Made by a program: the position numbers and the translations under genes. Under the pieces are notes generated by a model, which had not been told where the DNA came from, did not search any database, and was given only the letters and a program-made list of their open reading frames with translations. From JBLNBU01 sp050260215 (GTDB taxonomy: Bacteria; Pseudomonadota; Alphaproteobacteria; Rhodospirillales; Magnetospirillaceae), in contig JBLNBU010000085.1 of the NCBI GenBank assembly GCA_050260215.1, positions 1 to 6,576 of the forward strand: DNA of 6,576 nt. The letters run 5' to 3'. Every line of letters starts with the position of its first letter. Position 1 is the stretch's first letter. Positions 6,390 through 6,576 of this stretch are shown here, piece by piece.

Positions 6390-6576
6390 ATGGCCGGCCC
6401 CGCGCACCTTGCCCAGATCATCCGTTACCCGGTCAAGGGATTGTCCGGCGAAGAACTGGACGGCATTCACCTGATCGCCGGCACCGGCCTGCCCGGCGAC
6501 AGACGCTTTGCCCTGGCCCTTGGGCACCCGGGCGGCCCCGGCCCGTGGCTGCCCCCCGAGCGGCTGGCCACAAGGG
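6390..6576 (+). CDS. MOSC-domain protein, 5' part only (YcbX/mARC-like)
   Basis: The first 62 codons of a gene cut by the right edge. The translation contains AQIIRYPVKGLSGEEL at residues 8-23 followed by GTGLPGDRRFALA, the signature of the N-terminal beta-barrel domain that precedes MOSC domains. MOSC proteins such as YcbX and mARC bind molybdenum cofactor and reduce N-hydroxylated compounds; this protein's own substrate is unknown, and the catalytic cysteine region lies outside the window. The ATG at 6390 is the only start in this frame here. It has a poor ribosome binding site (ACGGG close to the ATG). A weak TTGCCG-N18-CATCTT promoter (6353-6382) would start transcription almost at the ATG. 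It lies 53 bases after the regulator gene on the same strand, so the two could be co-transcribed. Confidence 0.8.
   Translation, partial: MAGPAHLAQIIRYPVKGLSGEELDGIHLIAGTGLPGDRRFALALGHPGGPGPWLPPERLATR

Overview
The window looks like a chromosomal segment from a high-GC alphaproteobacterium, probably of the Rhodospirillaceae/Magnetospirillum type. The reasons are strong G/C bias at third codon positions, an alphaproteobacterial style of rRNA leader, and the gene families present. This placement is inferred from style and was not computed. No insertion sequence, phage, CRISPR or tRNA gene is visible. It reads mostly as core chromosome, with one orphan gene and one unusual regulator in the right third.

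Left end (1-408): no protein gene. The minus strand carries what looks like the promoter and leader of an rRNA operon whose 16S gene would lie just beyond the left edge. It has an A-rich upstream element, TTGACA-N18-TATAAG, a GC-rich discriminator, a small leader hairpin and a boxA matching the E. coli sequence at 10 of 12 positions. Diverging from it on the plus strand is a complete M23 (LytM) peptidoglycan endopeptidase with a membrane anchor and a LysM-like domain (409-1785).

Middle (1786-4618): the peptidase gene converges on a full-length clpB disaggregase gene on the minus strand (2033-4618). The 247-bp gap between them holds four G/C-rich hairpins and a G-quadruplex motif but no classical U-tailed terminator. 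Upstream of clpB are a heat-shock (sigma-32)-like promoter and a long 5'-UTR hairpin.

Right third (4619-6576): clpB is divergent from a small cysteine-rich protein of unknown function (4924-5493). Its promoter region has a near-consensus -10 box, TATACT, flanked by two related operator-like palindromes 29 bp apart, next to a third unrelated dyad. After a strong hairpin comes a Crp/Fnr-family regulator (5653-6336). It keeps the FNR-type DNA-recognition residues and a cysteine aligning with E. coli FNR C122, but its N-terminal cysteines have an atypical arrangement. The 5' part of a MOSC-domain gene runs off the right edge.

How they may work together: the rRNA operon, cell-wall hydrolase and ClpB are separate housekeeping functions. 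The most novel part is the cysteine-rich orphan with its double operator next to an apparent redox or Fe-S sensing regulator and a molybdenum-cofactor-type protein. A shared redox role is an inference from adjacency and cysteine content only.
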